This document shows positions 47,624-57,000 of a stretch of 64,000 bases of DNA, in pieces (the stretch's first letter is position 1; every line of letters begins with the position of its first letter). Below the pieces are notes generated by a model. It was not told the origin of the DNA. It did not search any database and saw only the letters and a program-made list of their open reading frames with translations. The stretch comes from PALSA-911 sp963743035. Lineage in GTDB: Bacteria; Pseudomonadota; Alphaproteobacteria; Acetobacterales; Acetobacteraceae. The stretch is from positions 135,835 to 199,834 of the forward strand of contig CAVUOB010000012.1 of the NCBI GenBank assembly GCA_963743035.1, written 5' to 3'. A program made the position numbers and the translations under genes.

Positions 47624-48413
47624 TCAGCCGCCGCGCAGAAGCTTCAGATAGCCGCGTTCGACGAGTGCAATCGAGTCGTGGATCAGACGGTTGGCCGTAG
47701 CGCCGGGCGTGGGAGTCTTTCCACTCGACCGATGGAAGTTGGGCCTGATCGGAACGCAAGAACTTCTTCGGCGATGTCGCGAGGGCCACCGCCCATCCTC
47801 GTGAATGTCGAAGGCATGAAGAAGCTGAACGAGCCGGCGCTTGCGCTGCGTCGTCAGTCGGAGCGCCCGAGGGAGAAGGCCGATGGTTTGGCCGCTAAGC
47901 CGGCGTATGAAGCGCGACGCGACATCGAGTCGAAGATCGACCGATGCCGCGCCGAGCGGCAGGAGAATCATGGGGCGCCGAATGGCCAGATCGCTGCTGA
48001 GCCGGATGTGAAGCTCGCCCGACCCATCGACGATTACGACCTCCCGGCCCTCGTCATCGGTTCGGTCAGCGACAATCGTGCCGAGTTGGGATGGGTCGAG
48101 GGCTACAGGCGCAAACCCGCTCGGCGCCGCATCGAGCAGCAGCGTGCCGGGCGATAGTTCCGGCAGCCAGGTGACGGGTTCGGAGCCGACCGGAATGCTC
48201 GGGTCGTGGGCGAAACCGCAACCCCCATCGCCGGGCGAAATCCGCGCGAGCGGACTCCGCATCGACATGATCGCGCGCGATCTGGCGCTGGATTTGGGCG
48301 TAGTCGCGCCGGTATTCGGCGTTGCGACGCAGGAATTCGACGGCGAAGCCGGGACGTTCGAGGCGATTCAAGTGATCGATCGTCTCCGGCGAGCGCCAAT
48401 ACTCTGTGGGCAT
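47624..48413 (-). CDS. FseA-like DUF6499/DUF2285 activator, several frame changes
   Basis: The N-terminal frame (WRSPETIDHLNRL, FAVEFLRRNAEYRRDYAQI) is a DUF6499-type domain. The next frame holds the DUF2285 part (FAHDPSIPVGSEPVTWLPEL, DAAPSGFAP). Towards the end three more changes are needed to read GGGPRDIAEEVL, RSDQAQLPSVEWKDSHARRY and RLIHDSIALVERGYLKLLRGG. All four, near 48214, 47793, 47758 and 47694, are +1. The joined protein has about 261 residues. FseA of ICEMlSymR7A is made by programmed +1 frameshifting, so the 48214 change could be natural, while the other three look like errors. Confidence 0.72.
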
Positions 48414-48538
48414 GGCGTTTCCTCTCGTCTTGCTCCCCTATTCGGGGAGCTTCAGACCATCCGGAAACGCGGTCTTTGCGCTAGACCCTATGATTGCATC
48501 GCGTGCGACGACAACCCGTACAACAGACGTGTGGCGGC

Positions 48539-48802
48539 TCACTGCACCCGTGGCTCGAGCAGGTGCTGATAGCCGGTTTCGGTCATCCAGCGGGCGCGCG
48601 CCAGGTGGCTCTCATGGACGATTTTGGCGCGGCAGGGCTCTTGCGCTGGATCGAGCCCAAAGAGCACCAGCACGACCTCTCGCCAGTCGGCGCCCTCTTC
48701 CTCGGCCATCAACAACCGAAGGTATATCGCCAGATGCTGCTCGTCATAGGCGTTCACGCGGTCGGTAAGCGGCGGCCGGTCATAGAAAGGCGCCTCGGTC
48801 AT
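48539..48802 (-). CDS. Small DUF2285-like protein
   Basis: The protein has 87 residues. LAIYLRLLMAEEEGADWREV and SHLARARWMTETGYQHLL resemble the short DUF2285 proteins that accompany the larger activator in many ICEs. It lies 125 bp upstream of the FseA-like gene on the same strand, and opposite to the XRE gene. Role probably regulatory; I cannot be more exact. Confidence 0.65.
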   Translation of the reverse strand: MTEAPFYDRPPLTDRVNAYDEQHLAIYLRLLMAEEEGADWREVVLVLFGLDPAQEPCRAKIVHESHLARARWMTETGYQHLLEPRVQ

Positions 48803-48982
48803 TGCGATCTTTCCCCCGTCGAGATCAAAGCAATGGAGTAGGGATTCATTTACCGCAAATTTTAACAGACTTCGCGCCCGATTAAGCCAGCGCCGCGATG
48901 CTTATGGCGCATCACGTTGCTCAAGTTGACGGTGCAGGAGCGCTCGGAACCAGGGATGAATAGCATAACCCTCGGACGAATC

Positions 48983-49011
48983 GGAACGATCGTTCCTGGA
49001 ACGATGATTCC
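48983..49011. promoter_or_regulatory. Double palindromic operator upstream of the XRE gene
   Basis: A perfect 14-bp palindrome GGAACGATCGTTCC (48983-48996) is followed after one base by a near copy GGAACGATGATTCC (48998-49011). They end 21 bp before the XRE start, between it and the minus-strand DUF2285 genes. Two adjacent sites suit cooperative binding of XRE dimers and control of both promoters. Confidence 0.7.
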
Positions 49012-49032
49012 GATATCGGCTCCATCGTTGCC

Positions 49033-49284
49033 ATGGATCTCAAGGAGGTCGTGGCGATCAATCTGCGTCGGTTGCGTCATGCGAAAGGAATGACGCAAGA
49101 AGAGTTGGCCGAACGGGCCGGGTTGAGCGCCCGGTACATTGGCGCGATCGAGCGCGCCGACGTGTCGGCGAGCGTCACGGTGCTGGGTCAGGTAGCCGAA
49201 GCGCTGGAGGCGGAGGCGGCCGAGTTGGTGCGAGGCCCTCATCGAAAAGGCGACTCGGCGGTCTCGGCCGAGCCTCAAGAATAG
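49033..49284 (+). CDS. XRE-family helix-turn-helix regulator
   Basis: The protein has 83 residues and is a single Cro/CI-like domain: NLRRLRHAKGMTQEELAERAGLSARYIGAIER in blocks LRHAKGMTQEELAERAG and LSARYIGAIERADV. It is divergent from the DUF2285 genes and preceded by the paired palindromes. It is a good candidate for the controller that keeps the excision genes silent, comparable in position to small controllers in symbiosis-island ICEs. Confidence 0.88.
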   Translation: MDLKEVVAINLRRLRHAKGMTQEELAERAGLSARYIGAIERADVSASVTVLGQVAEALEAEAAELVRGPHRKGDSAVSAEPQE

Positions 49285-49357
49285 CGTCTTCGCGCCGTGC
49301 GCCTCTGGGTTCGACCTGGGCCGACGGCGGTCGAGGAACTCTCGCAAAATAGAAGCG

Positions 49358-49388
49358 ATGCCCCGCCCGGACCAGCCGGACGGGGCAT
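49358..49388. terminator. Bidirectional hairpin between xre and DUF736
   Basis: ATGCCCCGCCCGG (49358-49370) pairs with CCGGACGGGGCAT (49376-49388) with one mismatch. It lies between two convergent genes. No T-run follows on either strand, so termination efficiency is uncertain. Confidence 0.5.
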
Positions 49389-49399
49389 TGTAGGCGGGG

Positions 49400-49726
49400 T
49401 CAGTCGCTCCGGCGGCCGTTGGGGCGGGACCAGATCAGGCTGTAGCCTTCGCCCTCTTCGTCGTCGAAGAGGTTGGCGAAGATCGGGGCGGTGAAGCTCG
49501 GATCGTCGAGCTTGAGGCCCAGATAGTCGCGGCCCTCGTTGGAGCGCTTGGCCCAGGCGGCGCCGATCTCGACTCGGCCGACATAGACGCGGTGGCTGGG
49601 GCTGTTGTCGCCGGAGCGGGTGGTTTCGGGGACGATCCGGACGTTCTTGGCCTGGACCGAGAGGGTGACGATTTCGCCGGTGAATTCGTTCGAGCCGGTC
49701 TTCTTGAAGGTGCCGATGGTCGCCAT
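49400..49726 (-). CDS. DUF736 protein, copy 2
   Basis: The protein has 108 residues from MATIGTFKKTGSNEFTGEIV, a typical DUF736 protein (RVYVGRVEIGAAWAKRSNEG, SLIWSRPNGRR). It is diverged from the copy at 43706. GGAG stands before the start, and a 5' leader with two hairpins (49757-49770, 49841-49890) lies upstream, closely mirrored in front of the DUF2493 gene. Confidence 0.9.
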   Translation of the reverse strand: MATIGTFKKTGSNEFTGEIVTLSVQAKNVRIVPETTRSGDNSPSHRVYVGRVEIGAAWAKRSNEGRDYLGLKLDDPSFTAPIFANLFDDEEGEGYSLIWSRPNGRRSD

Positions 49727-49756
49727 GGTAGTTCTCCTTGATCTCTGTTTCCGAGC

Positions 49757-49890
49757 CCGCACCATTGCGGCCTCGATGGTGATCGAGGGGCCGGAGGCGA
49801 TCGACGGCGCACCCCGAAGGGGCTCGACAGCAAAGGAGGGACTTTCTTGTCTCGCGAGGAATGACGGCGCAGCCGGCAGGGGAAGAAAGT
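49757..49890 (-). promoter_or_regulatory. Structured leader of the DUF736 gene
   Basis: On the minus strand there is an outer stem ACTTTCTT/AAGAAAGT (49841-49848 with 49883-49890) enclosing TTGTCTCGCGA, and a start-proximal hairpin CCGCA-CCAT-TGCGG (49757-49770, plus-strand wording). The DUF2493 leader at 52638-52801 repeats both features at similar distances from its start (116 and 125 bp to the outer stem). Probably a shared promoter or RNA control element. Confidence 0.55.
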
Positions 49891-50326
49891 TTTGACGCCG
49901 CTGTTGCGCCATAGGCGGTCGAGGCTTCAGCCGGCCTTCGGCCAGATCAATCCATCGAAGAGGCCGTTCGGTGCGCTCGGCCTGACAGAGCTGACATCAA
50001 GGGGAACGTGGCGACTTTCGAGTCACCGCGGAGGCTGGCCAGTGAATTCGACGGTAATCCGGCCCCCGTCCTGGCCACCAACGGATCTCCTGCTTCGGAG
50101 ACCAAGCTCCGGCTGCACGCCCCGTCACGCGCTTCGTTGGCCATATCCGTAAGACGTCGCCACCTCGGCCATGCCGCCTCAACAACCCGCCACGACGCCC
50201 GGTACTCTGCGATTTATCGGGTGAGCTTCGACGCCAGTCGGCCCTCACTCCGCGTTCGACGACGAGGATCGCGAGCATACGGAATGCGTGATCTGGCCCG
50301 CCCCAACGGCCGTCGACGTGATGATG
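49891..50326. other. No clear gene
   Basis: This stretch between the DUF736 leader and the membrane-protein gene has several short frames but none with codon use or a ribosome site I trust. A 38-codon open stretch at 50225-50341 on the plus strand (STPVGPHSAFDDEDREHTE) looks protein-like but lacks a start. It may be the end of a decayed small gene. Confidence 0.3.
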
Positions 50327-50767
50327 TCAGCCCCGCGCTAAGCCCTGTCCGGCTGGTCCGGGCGCGGCCATTCCGGTGAAGCGGACGAACGCCGTGACGC
50401 TGACGGCGATTGCGCCGATGACAGCGAAGATCGTCTGCCAGGTGGGTGAAGGCATCGCCATCTGGGCGATTCCATGCGTGGCGCTGTAGCCAGCGACGGT
50501 GGCGGGCGCGACATAGAGAAGGATGATCAGGAGCCGAGCCCACGCCCATGGCACAACGGCGAGCGCAAGCTGGCCAAGGCCAAAGGTGACGCCGCCGGCT
50601 ACAAGACCCACGGCAATGCCGCCGAGCACGCCGGCCCCTGTGTGAAAGGCCCAGATGCCGATCGTCAGACCGGCGAAAAACGGCAGCGCAAAGACAGCGA
50701 GGGTGAACAGCAGCCAGCAGATAAAGCCGATGCCGACGATGACGAGGAGTGGTCCGAAGATGATCAT
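50327..50767 (-). CDS. Membrane protein of unknown function
   Basis: The protein has 146 residues from MIIFGPLLVIVGIGFICWLL, with about four hydrophobic helices rich in Gly and Ala. GGAG precedes the start. No family recognised. Such small membrane proteins are common near the DUF736/DUF2493 genes of related elements. Confidence 0.65.
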   Translation of the reverse strand: MIIFGPLLVIVGIGFICWLLFTLAVFALPFFAGLTIGIWAFHTGAGVLGGIAVGLVAGGVTFGLGQLALAVVPWAWARLLIILLYVAPATVAGYSATHGIAQMAMPSPTWQTIFAVIGAIAVSVTAFVRFTGMAAPGPAGQGLARG

Positions 50768-50915
50768 GGCGGTGTACTCCGTGAGATAAAGGTCTGACGG
50801 TCGCGCCTTCCACCACCACCACGGCGCGACCATGAGTATAGCCGCAAACAGGCGCCAGCGGGAGCGGAAATCCCGCTGGCCCTGTGCGGTCCAGCTTGCG
50901 TGGGGATGCGCCCCT

Positions 50916-51083
50916 TCATCGCTGGAAGGGGTCGAATTCGTGGATGACGGCGGCGGGATCGCCGTCATATTCGGTGGCCAGCATGACGCCGAAGTTGCCA
51001 GCGTCAGCATGAAAGACGACGACGCAGACCATGAGAGTGATGGCGAGGTTCCAGCCGTTAGCGAATGCGAGGGCTTGAGACAT
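50916..51083 (-). CDS. Small membrane protein (55 residues)
   Basis: The protein starts MSQALAFANGWNLAITLMVC, with one membrane helix and then HADAGNFGVMLATEYDGDPA. It precedes the larger membrane protein on the same strand. No family is known to me. Coding is supported by the clear helix and a plausible start, but not beyond that. Confidence 0.5.
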   Translation of the reverse strand: MSQALAFANGWNLAITLMVCVVVFHADAGNFGVMLATEYDGDPAAVIHEFDPFQR

Positions 51084-51381
51084 TGATCCGGCTCCTGTGC
51101 TGAGGCGGGGACCATCCCCGCGCGACAGGCGCCCGATGTGTTCGGCCGAGGGCCGCAATCACCGCGAAGGCGAAGACGCAGCGGCGGCACGCTTCGCGTA
51201 AGCCGACCCTTTACGGGTTGATGGCGTCAGGCCCTCGGCCGGACCAAGGATCAGCGCTGATAGACGCGGGGTGGCGCCCGCCGGCAGGAGCCGCCACTCA
51301 AAGGCCGTCGCGGACAATGCATGGAACCTCGTTGTCCTCACGGTGCGCTGACCGATCGGCTAAGGTGTGCTTACGAGTGAC

Positions 51382-51612
51382 ATGATGGTTGAGGCATGCG
51401 GCATGGCGGAATTCACGGGACGTGACCTGCATCTGGTGAAGAAGGCGCTGGCCATCGCGGTGCTTTCGATCGAGCGGCAGCCAGGGCCATTTCAATCGGC
51501 GTCCGATCAGAGCGATATGAAGGCGCTGCTCGATGGCCTGATCGAGAACGATACGGAGTTGGCGCACTATGCTCGTGCGGCCAGGATTGCGGTGACGGGT
51601 GAACCGGACTGA
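51382..51612 (+). CDS. Small hypothetical protein
   Basis: The protein has about 76 residues (VKKALAIAVLSIERQPGPFQ, LDGLIENDTELAHYARAARI), helical and soluble. Start unclear: ATG 51382, or ATG 51403 which has GAGG at a better distance. It ends 74 bp before the DUF2493 stop, convergent to it. No family recognised. Confidence 0.5.
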   Translation: MMVEACGMAEFTGRDLHLVKKALAIAVLSIERQPGPFQSASDQSDMKALLDGLIENDTELAHYARAARIAVTGEPD

Positions 51613-51685
51613 AAGGCGGCTTCGCGGAAAGCCGCTGATCCGCCTTTCCGGGTTCACGTCATTGCGGATGAAGAGAAGGCGGCGC

Positions 51686-52616
51686 TCACGCGCCGCCGAA
51701 CTTCCAGACCGGGATGCCGAGCTTCTTCGCCTTGTCGGCGAGGTTGTCCTGGATGCCGGTGCCGGGGAAGTGCAGGACGCCGATCGGCAGCGTCTCCACC
51801 ATCGCATCGTTGCGCTTGAACGGCGCGGCCTTGGCGTGCTTCGTCCAGTCGGGCTTGAAGGCGATCTGCGGGACCTTGCGGTTGTCGGCCCATTTGGCGG
51901 CGATCAGCTCGGCGCCCTTGGGCGATCCGCCGTGCAGCAGCACCATGTCGGGATGCTTGGCGTGGACCTGGTCGAGCTTCGCCCAGATCAGCCGGTGATC
52001 GTTGAAGTCGAGCCCGCCGGTGAGTGCGACCTTCGGACCCGCGGGGAGGAGCACCTGGTTCGCCGGCGCGCTTCTTCGCCGCCAGGAAATCGCGGCTGTC
52101 GATCATCGCGGAGGTCAGATTGCGATGGTTGACCTTCGACCCGTTGCGCGGCCGCCAGGCTGAATGGGTGTGGTGCTCGAATTGGTCGGCGGCCTGGTCG
52201 CGCATCAGCTCGAAGGCGTTGCGGCGTTCGATGAGCGTCTGGCCTTCCGCCGTCAGTCGTTCCAGCTCGACGGATTTGACCTCGCTGCCGTCCTGTTCCC
52301 GCTGCGAGCGCTGCTGGGCCAGCTCGTTGTCGTCGAGTTCGCGCTCGATCCGTTCGATGGCGCGATGGAAGACGTTCACCGTCGACCAGAGCAGGTCCTC
52401 GAGGTCGGGTTCGAGGCGAGTGTCGGCCAGCGCCACCACGAGGGCGTCGAAGATGTCGGAGATGCTGCCGGCGAGGATGTTCGCTTCTGGAAGCGGCCTG
52501 GGATCGGGCTCGTCGTTGAAGGGACGGTAGCCATAGAGCTGGAGTTCGTGGAGGACCTGGTCGGTCGGGGATGAGCTGTGGTGCGGCTCGAAATCGTCGT
52601 CGTGGTCGGTGGTCAT
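51686..52616 (-). CDS. DUF2493 (SLOG-type) protein, one-base frameshift
   Basis: The first frame is an acidic helical region (TTDHDDDFEPHHSSSPTDQV, then SKVNHRNLTSAMIDSRDFLA). The second is the DUF2493 domain, related to SLOG nucleotide-binding folds (VALTGGLDFNDHRLIWAKLD, LLHGGSPKGAELIAAKWA, PGTGIQDNLADKAKKLGI). One base removed at 52056 joins them through AGEPVLLPAGPKVALTGG, 309 residues. SLOG domains bind nucleotides or their derivatives; this one is typical of plasmids, with no known role. Confidence 0.82.
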
Positions 52617-52637
52617 CGCGGCTTTCCTTGTCGGATC

Positions 52638-52801
52638 GGCCGCGCCCATCGCGGCCTTCATGGCGACGAAGGCGGCGGGCGGAACGGACTTGCACCCGCA
52701 GCGCAGCGGAGGGCCGAAGCCTCGGCGGAGGACCGAAGGGGGCCGACTATTTTGTCTCGCGATGTAAAGGCGGCTCCGCCGCCGACGGAAAATAGTCGGC
52801 C
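52638..52801 (-). promoter_or_regulatory. Structured leader of the DUF2493 gene
   Basis: GGCCGACTATTTT (52741-52753) pairs perfectly with AAAATAGTCGGCC (52789-52801), enclosing TTGTCTCGCGA and a GGCGG/CCGCC hairpin. A second perfect stem GGCCGCG/CGCGGCC lies at 52638-52656. Both features match those before DUF736 (49757-49890). The 328-bp gap 52617-52944 holds no gene. Confidence 0.6.
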
Positions 52802-52944
52802 CACAAGGTTGCCGGTCCGGGCCGCTTGCTGCCCGATCGCCCTCTCAGAAGGCCGTGGGCGTGGTCCTCTCCGACGCTGAGGGAAAGCATGACCGCCGAC
52901 CCTGTGGCGACGACGCCGGCGAACCGCCTCTCATCCCATTCCGG

Positions 52945-54001
52945 CTAGGCCGCCAGCTCCATGAAGCGGGCGACGTCCTGTGCCGCGATCTGCACCCGGC
53001 TGGCCGCTCGAAGCGCGTCGATCCCGAGCAGGCGGAGATCCTCGTTGAAGTCGCCGAGCCGTGGCGAGATCACGATCGCCTCGATCCCGACCTCCTGCGC
53101 CCGGTCAACCAATGTCGCCATCGCGCCATCGCCGGCCGGATCGTCGTCGCGGGCGATGTAGAGTCGGCGCAGCGTGTCCGGGAACAGGATGGCGGAAAGA
53201 TGCGCTGCCGAGAGGGCTGCGACCATCGGCATGGTCGGCAGGACGCATCGGAGCGACAGCATCGTCTCGATACCTTCGCCGGCCGCCATGACCTCGCCCG
53301 CCACGCCAAATCGAACGGCATGACCGAGAAGGTCGCCCATCGCCCGTCTCGGCGTGTCGATCGGCGCCTTGCCGAGCGTCGCCTCGGTGAAGCCGCCGGG
53401 ATCGAGCCAGGTGCGATGCGCCCCGGTCAGATGCCCCGCGAGATCGGTGACGGAAGCGATCATCGCCGGCCAGGTCTCGGTCGGGCTGTGGTCGTCCGGC
53501 CGATAGTAGCAGCGCGGGTGGAAGCGGAGGCTTCCGGTTCCGTGCAAAGTCGTAATGCCGCGATTCCGGAGATACGCTTCTACGAGAGTGCGTTCGATCG
53601 GCTGCGACATGGCGAACAGTCGCTGCGCGGCCTCCGGCGATCCGGCTGGAGCGCTGGGTGTTGCGCGATCGGGGACGATCCGGCTCAGGCTCAGGGTGCG
53701 GCAGGCTGAGGAACGAACGTGCCTCATCGGCGACGTCCTTGAAGTCGACCAGGCCGCAGCTTTCCCGGATCACGTCGAGCAGATCGCCATGCTCGCCGGT
53801 CGCGGCGTCGGTCCATTTGCCGGCCGGCCCTTTCGGCGACTCCTTGAGCCGAACGAACATCGAGCGGCCCGGCGTATTGCGCACGTCGCCCACGAGCCAG
53901 TAGCCGCCTTCGCGGCGGCCGGCGGAGAGGTAGCGGCGGCACACCGCCTCGGCGTCGCGCGCGAGACGGTGCGCCAATTCGGATGCGTCGTGGCGTGCCA
54001 T
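52945..54001 (-). CDS. Toprim-domain protein (DUF7146/primase-like), one-base frameshift
   Basis: The N-terminal frame (RRYLSAGRREGGYWLVGDV, GEHGDLLDVI) resembles the zinc-less primase-like domain of plasmid proteins. The second frame has the toprim part (VMAAGEGIETMLSLRC, LYIARDDDPAGDGA). Removing one base of the G-run at 53656-53658 restores RSRNTSAPAGSPEAAQRLFA, 351 residues. Toprim proteins of this kind may act in element replication. The ATG overlaps the stop of the large helicase gene. Confidence 0.8.
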
Positions 54002-57000
54002 CACGCGGCCTCCCGCTCGCCGATGCGCAGGGCCGGATAGTGGTCGAGGACTTTCGCCAGCACGCCGGCGCCGGTGGCGTCGGTCGGCACGAACATGCGC
54101 AGCTTCCACGAGATGATCTCGCTGAAGAGGCCGTAGGCGCGCAGGCGGTCGCGCATCGTGTCGGTGAAGCCCGACAGCTCGATGCGGTGAGCGCTCATGA
54201 CGCGCGCGCGATGGAGTTGCAGGCCCTCGGCAAGGTCGAGAACGGTGCGGCCCTCCATCAGCGCCGTGAAGGCGGCGTCCGGCGTCAGGGCGGTGGTCCC
54301 GGTCACGGACGCGTTCGCCGCCCAGGCGGGCGAGACCCTGCGGCCGATGATGCGCTCGCCGGTGTCGGTCTGGAGGCGATACACGCGCGTCGATTCGTTC
54401 GGCAGGCGCTTCCAGATCGGCAGCAGCAGGCCGGCGACGATATGGATCGTGCTGTCGGCGAACTCGGGGACCTCGGCGACTTCGCGAGCCCATGCGGTGG
54501 CGAAGGCCTCGCGCTCCGCCGCCTGCCAGTGGCTCTCGTCCATCATCTTCAGCGACGCATGATGGTGCTCCATCGGCCGGATCAGCCGCACGCGGCGTTC
54601 GATCTCGCCATCGTCGAGCATGAGGCTCGGCGCGGGGATCTGCACGGCGCCGCGGCCCGAGCGCTCGTTGACCAGCAGCATGGAGCGGGGATCGGTGAGA
54701 TGGTCCAGCGCCTCATCGAGCGTCACCGGGCGATTGCGCCGGCGCTCGGTGATGGTGAGCAGCCGGGTCTCCGCGCCCGTGGCGGGATGGGTGTAGATCG
54801 CGCGGCGATCGGTGACGACGAAGCTCTCGGCTCGCAGCGTCTCCAGCCCGACGTCATAGACGCCGCTGGCGATGGCGCCTTCGATCTTGGCGTTCAGCAA
54901 CTGCTCGAACGCGGTGAACAGCACGCCTTGCAGATCGATGGTGAGAGCGAGCAGGCGGTTGAGGAAGGTCGTGATCGGCGGCAGCTCGTCCTTGATGCCG
55001 TTGGCATCCATGAGCTTCAAGCCCGTGGCGTCCTCGAACATCTGGAGCGAGCAGCCGTCGATCTTGCCGCGCACGAGCAGCATGTAGAGCTGGCGCAGCG
55101 CGTCACGGGCGTAGTGCGATTCCAGATTGTCCTCGGGCCTGAAGAGTCCCTGGCCGCCGGTCTGGCGCTGACCGCGCGTGATGGCGCCGAGCGTGTCGAG
55201 CCGGCGGGCGATGGTCGAGAGGAAGCGCTTCTCGGCTTTCACGTCGGTCGCGATCGGCCGGAACAGCGGCGGCTGCGCCTGGTTGGTGCGGTTCGTCCGC
55301 CCGAGGCCCTGGATCGCCGCGTCGGCTTTCCAGCCAGGTTCGAGCAGATAGTGGACGCGCAGCCGCCGGTTCCGCGCCGACAGTTCGGCGTGGTAACTGC
55401 GGCCCGTCCCGCCCGCCTCCGAGAACACCAGGATGCGCTTCATGTCATCCATGAAGGCGGCGGTCTCGGCGAGATTGGCGGAGGCCGCGCGGTTCTCGAC
55501 GACGAGGCGGTCACCCTTGCGCACCACGCGGCGCGAGCGTCCGGTCACTTCGGCGACGAGGTCCGTGCCGAAGCGCTGGACGATCTGGTCGAGCGCGCCG
55601 GGAACGGGCGGCAGCGAAGCCAGGCGCTCGATCAGCTCATTGCGGCGGGCGACGGCCTCGCGGCTCTCGACGGGCTGGCCGTCCCGGAAGACGGGCCGCG
55701 AGGAGAGATTGCCCTCGCTATCGGTGAACGGCTCGTAGAGCTGCACCGGAAAGGAATGGGCCAGGTAGTCGAGAACGTATTCGCGCGGCGTGATGTCGAC
55801 GCGGATGTCGTTCCATTCCTCGGTCGGAATCTCGGCGAGGCGGCGCTCCATCAGCGCTTCGCCGGTCGAGACGATCTGGATCACGGCGGCATGGCCGTCG
55901 GCGAGGTCCTGATCGATCCCGCGGATCAGGGTCGGCGTCTTCATCGAGGTCAGCAGATGGCCGAAGAAGCGCTGCTTGGCGCTCTCGAAAGCCGAGCGGG
56001 CGGCCGACTTCGCCTGGGCGTTCAGCGTGCCGCTCTCGCCGGTGATGTTGGCGGCCTGCATCGCCGCATCGAGGTGATTGTGGATGATCGCGAAGGCGCC
56101 GGCATAGGCGTCGTAGATGCGCCGCTGCTCGTCGGTGAGCGGGTGCTCGATCAGCTCGTATTCGACGCCGTCATAGGAGAGCGATCGGGCGGTGTAGAGC
56201 CCGAGCGACCGGAGATCGCGGGCTAGCACCTCCATGGCGGCGACACCGCCATCCTCGATCGCCTCGACGAACTCGGCGCGTGTGGCGAAGGGGAAATCCT
56301 CGCCGCCCCAGAGGCCGAGCCGCTGGGCGTAGGCGAGGTTGTGGACCGTGGTGGCGCCGGTCGCCGAGACATAGACGACGCGCGCGTCCGGCAGAGCGTG
56401 CTGCAGGCGCAAGCCCGCACGGCCCTGCTGCGAGGGCGCAACGTCGCCCCGCTCTCCCTTGCCGCCACCGGCGTTCTGCATGGCGTGGCTCTCGTCGAAA
56501 ATGATCACTCCGTCGAAATCGGAGCCCAACCATTCGACGATCTGGCGGACGCGGGAAAGCTTCTCGCCGCGGTCGTCGGACCGCAGCGTAGCGTAGGTTA
56601 AAAATAGGACGCCTTCGGACAGCCGGATCGGTTTGCCCTGGGGGAAGCGCGAGAGCGGCGTGATGAGCAGGCGCTCCATGCCGAGGGCCGACCAGTCGCG
56701 CTGGGCGTCCTCGAGCAGCTTGTCGGACTTCGAGATCCAGACCGCCTTGCGCCGGCCCTTCAGCCAGTTGTCCAGGATGATGCCGGCCGACTGGCGGCCC
56801 TTGCCGGCGCCGGTGCCGTCGCCGAGCATGAAGCCCCGGCGAAAGCGGATGGCGTTCGGCGCATCGTCGCGGGCGGCGGTGACGAGATCGAAGGTCTCGT
56901 CCACGGTCCACGCGCCGGCGAGATAGTCGCCATGCGCCTCTCCGGCATAGATCACCGTCTCGAGCTGGGCGTCGGACAGCAGCGCGTCGCTGACGAGATT

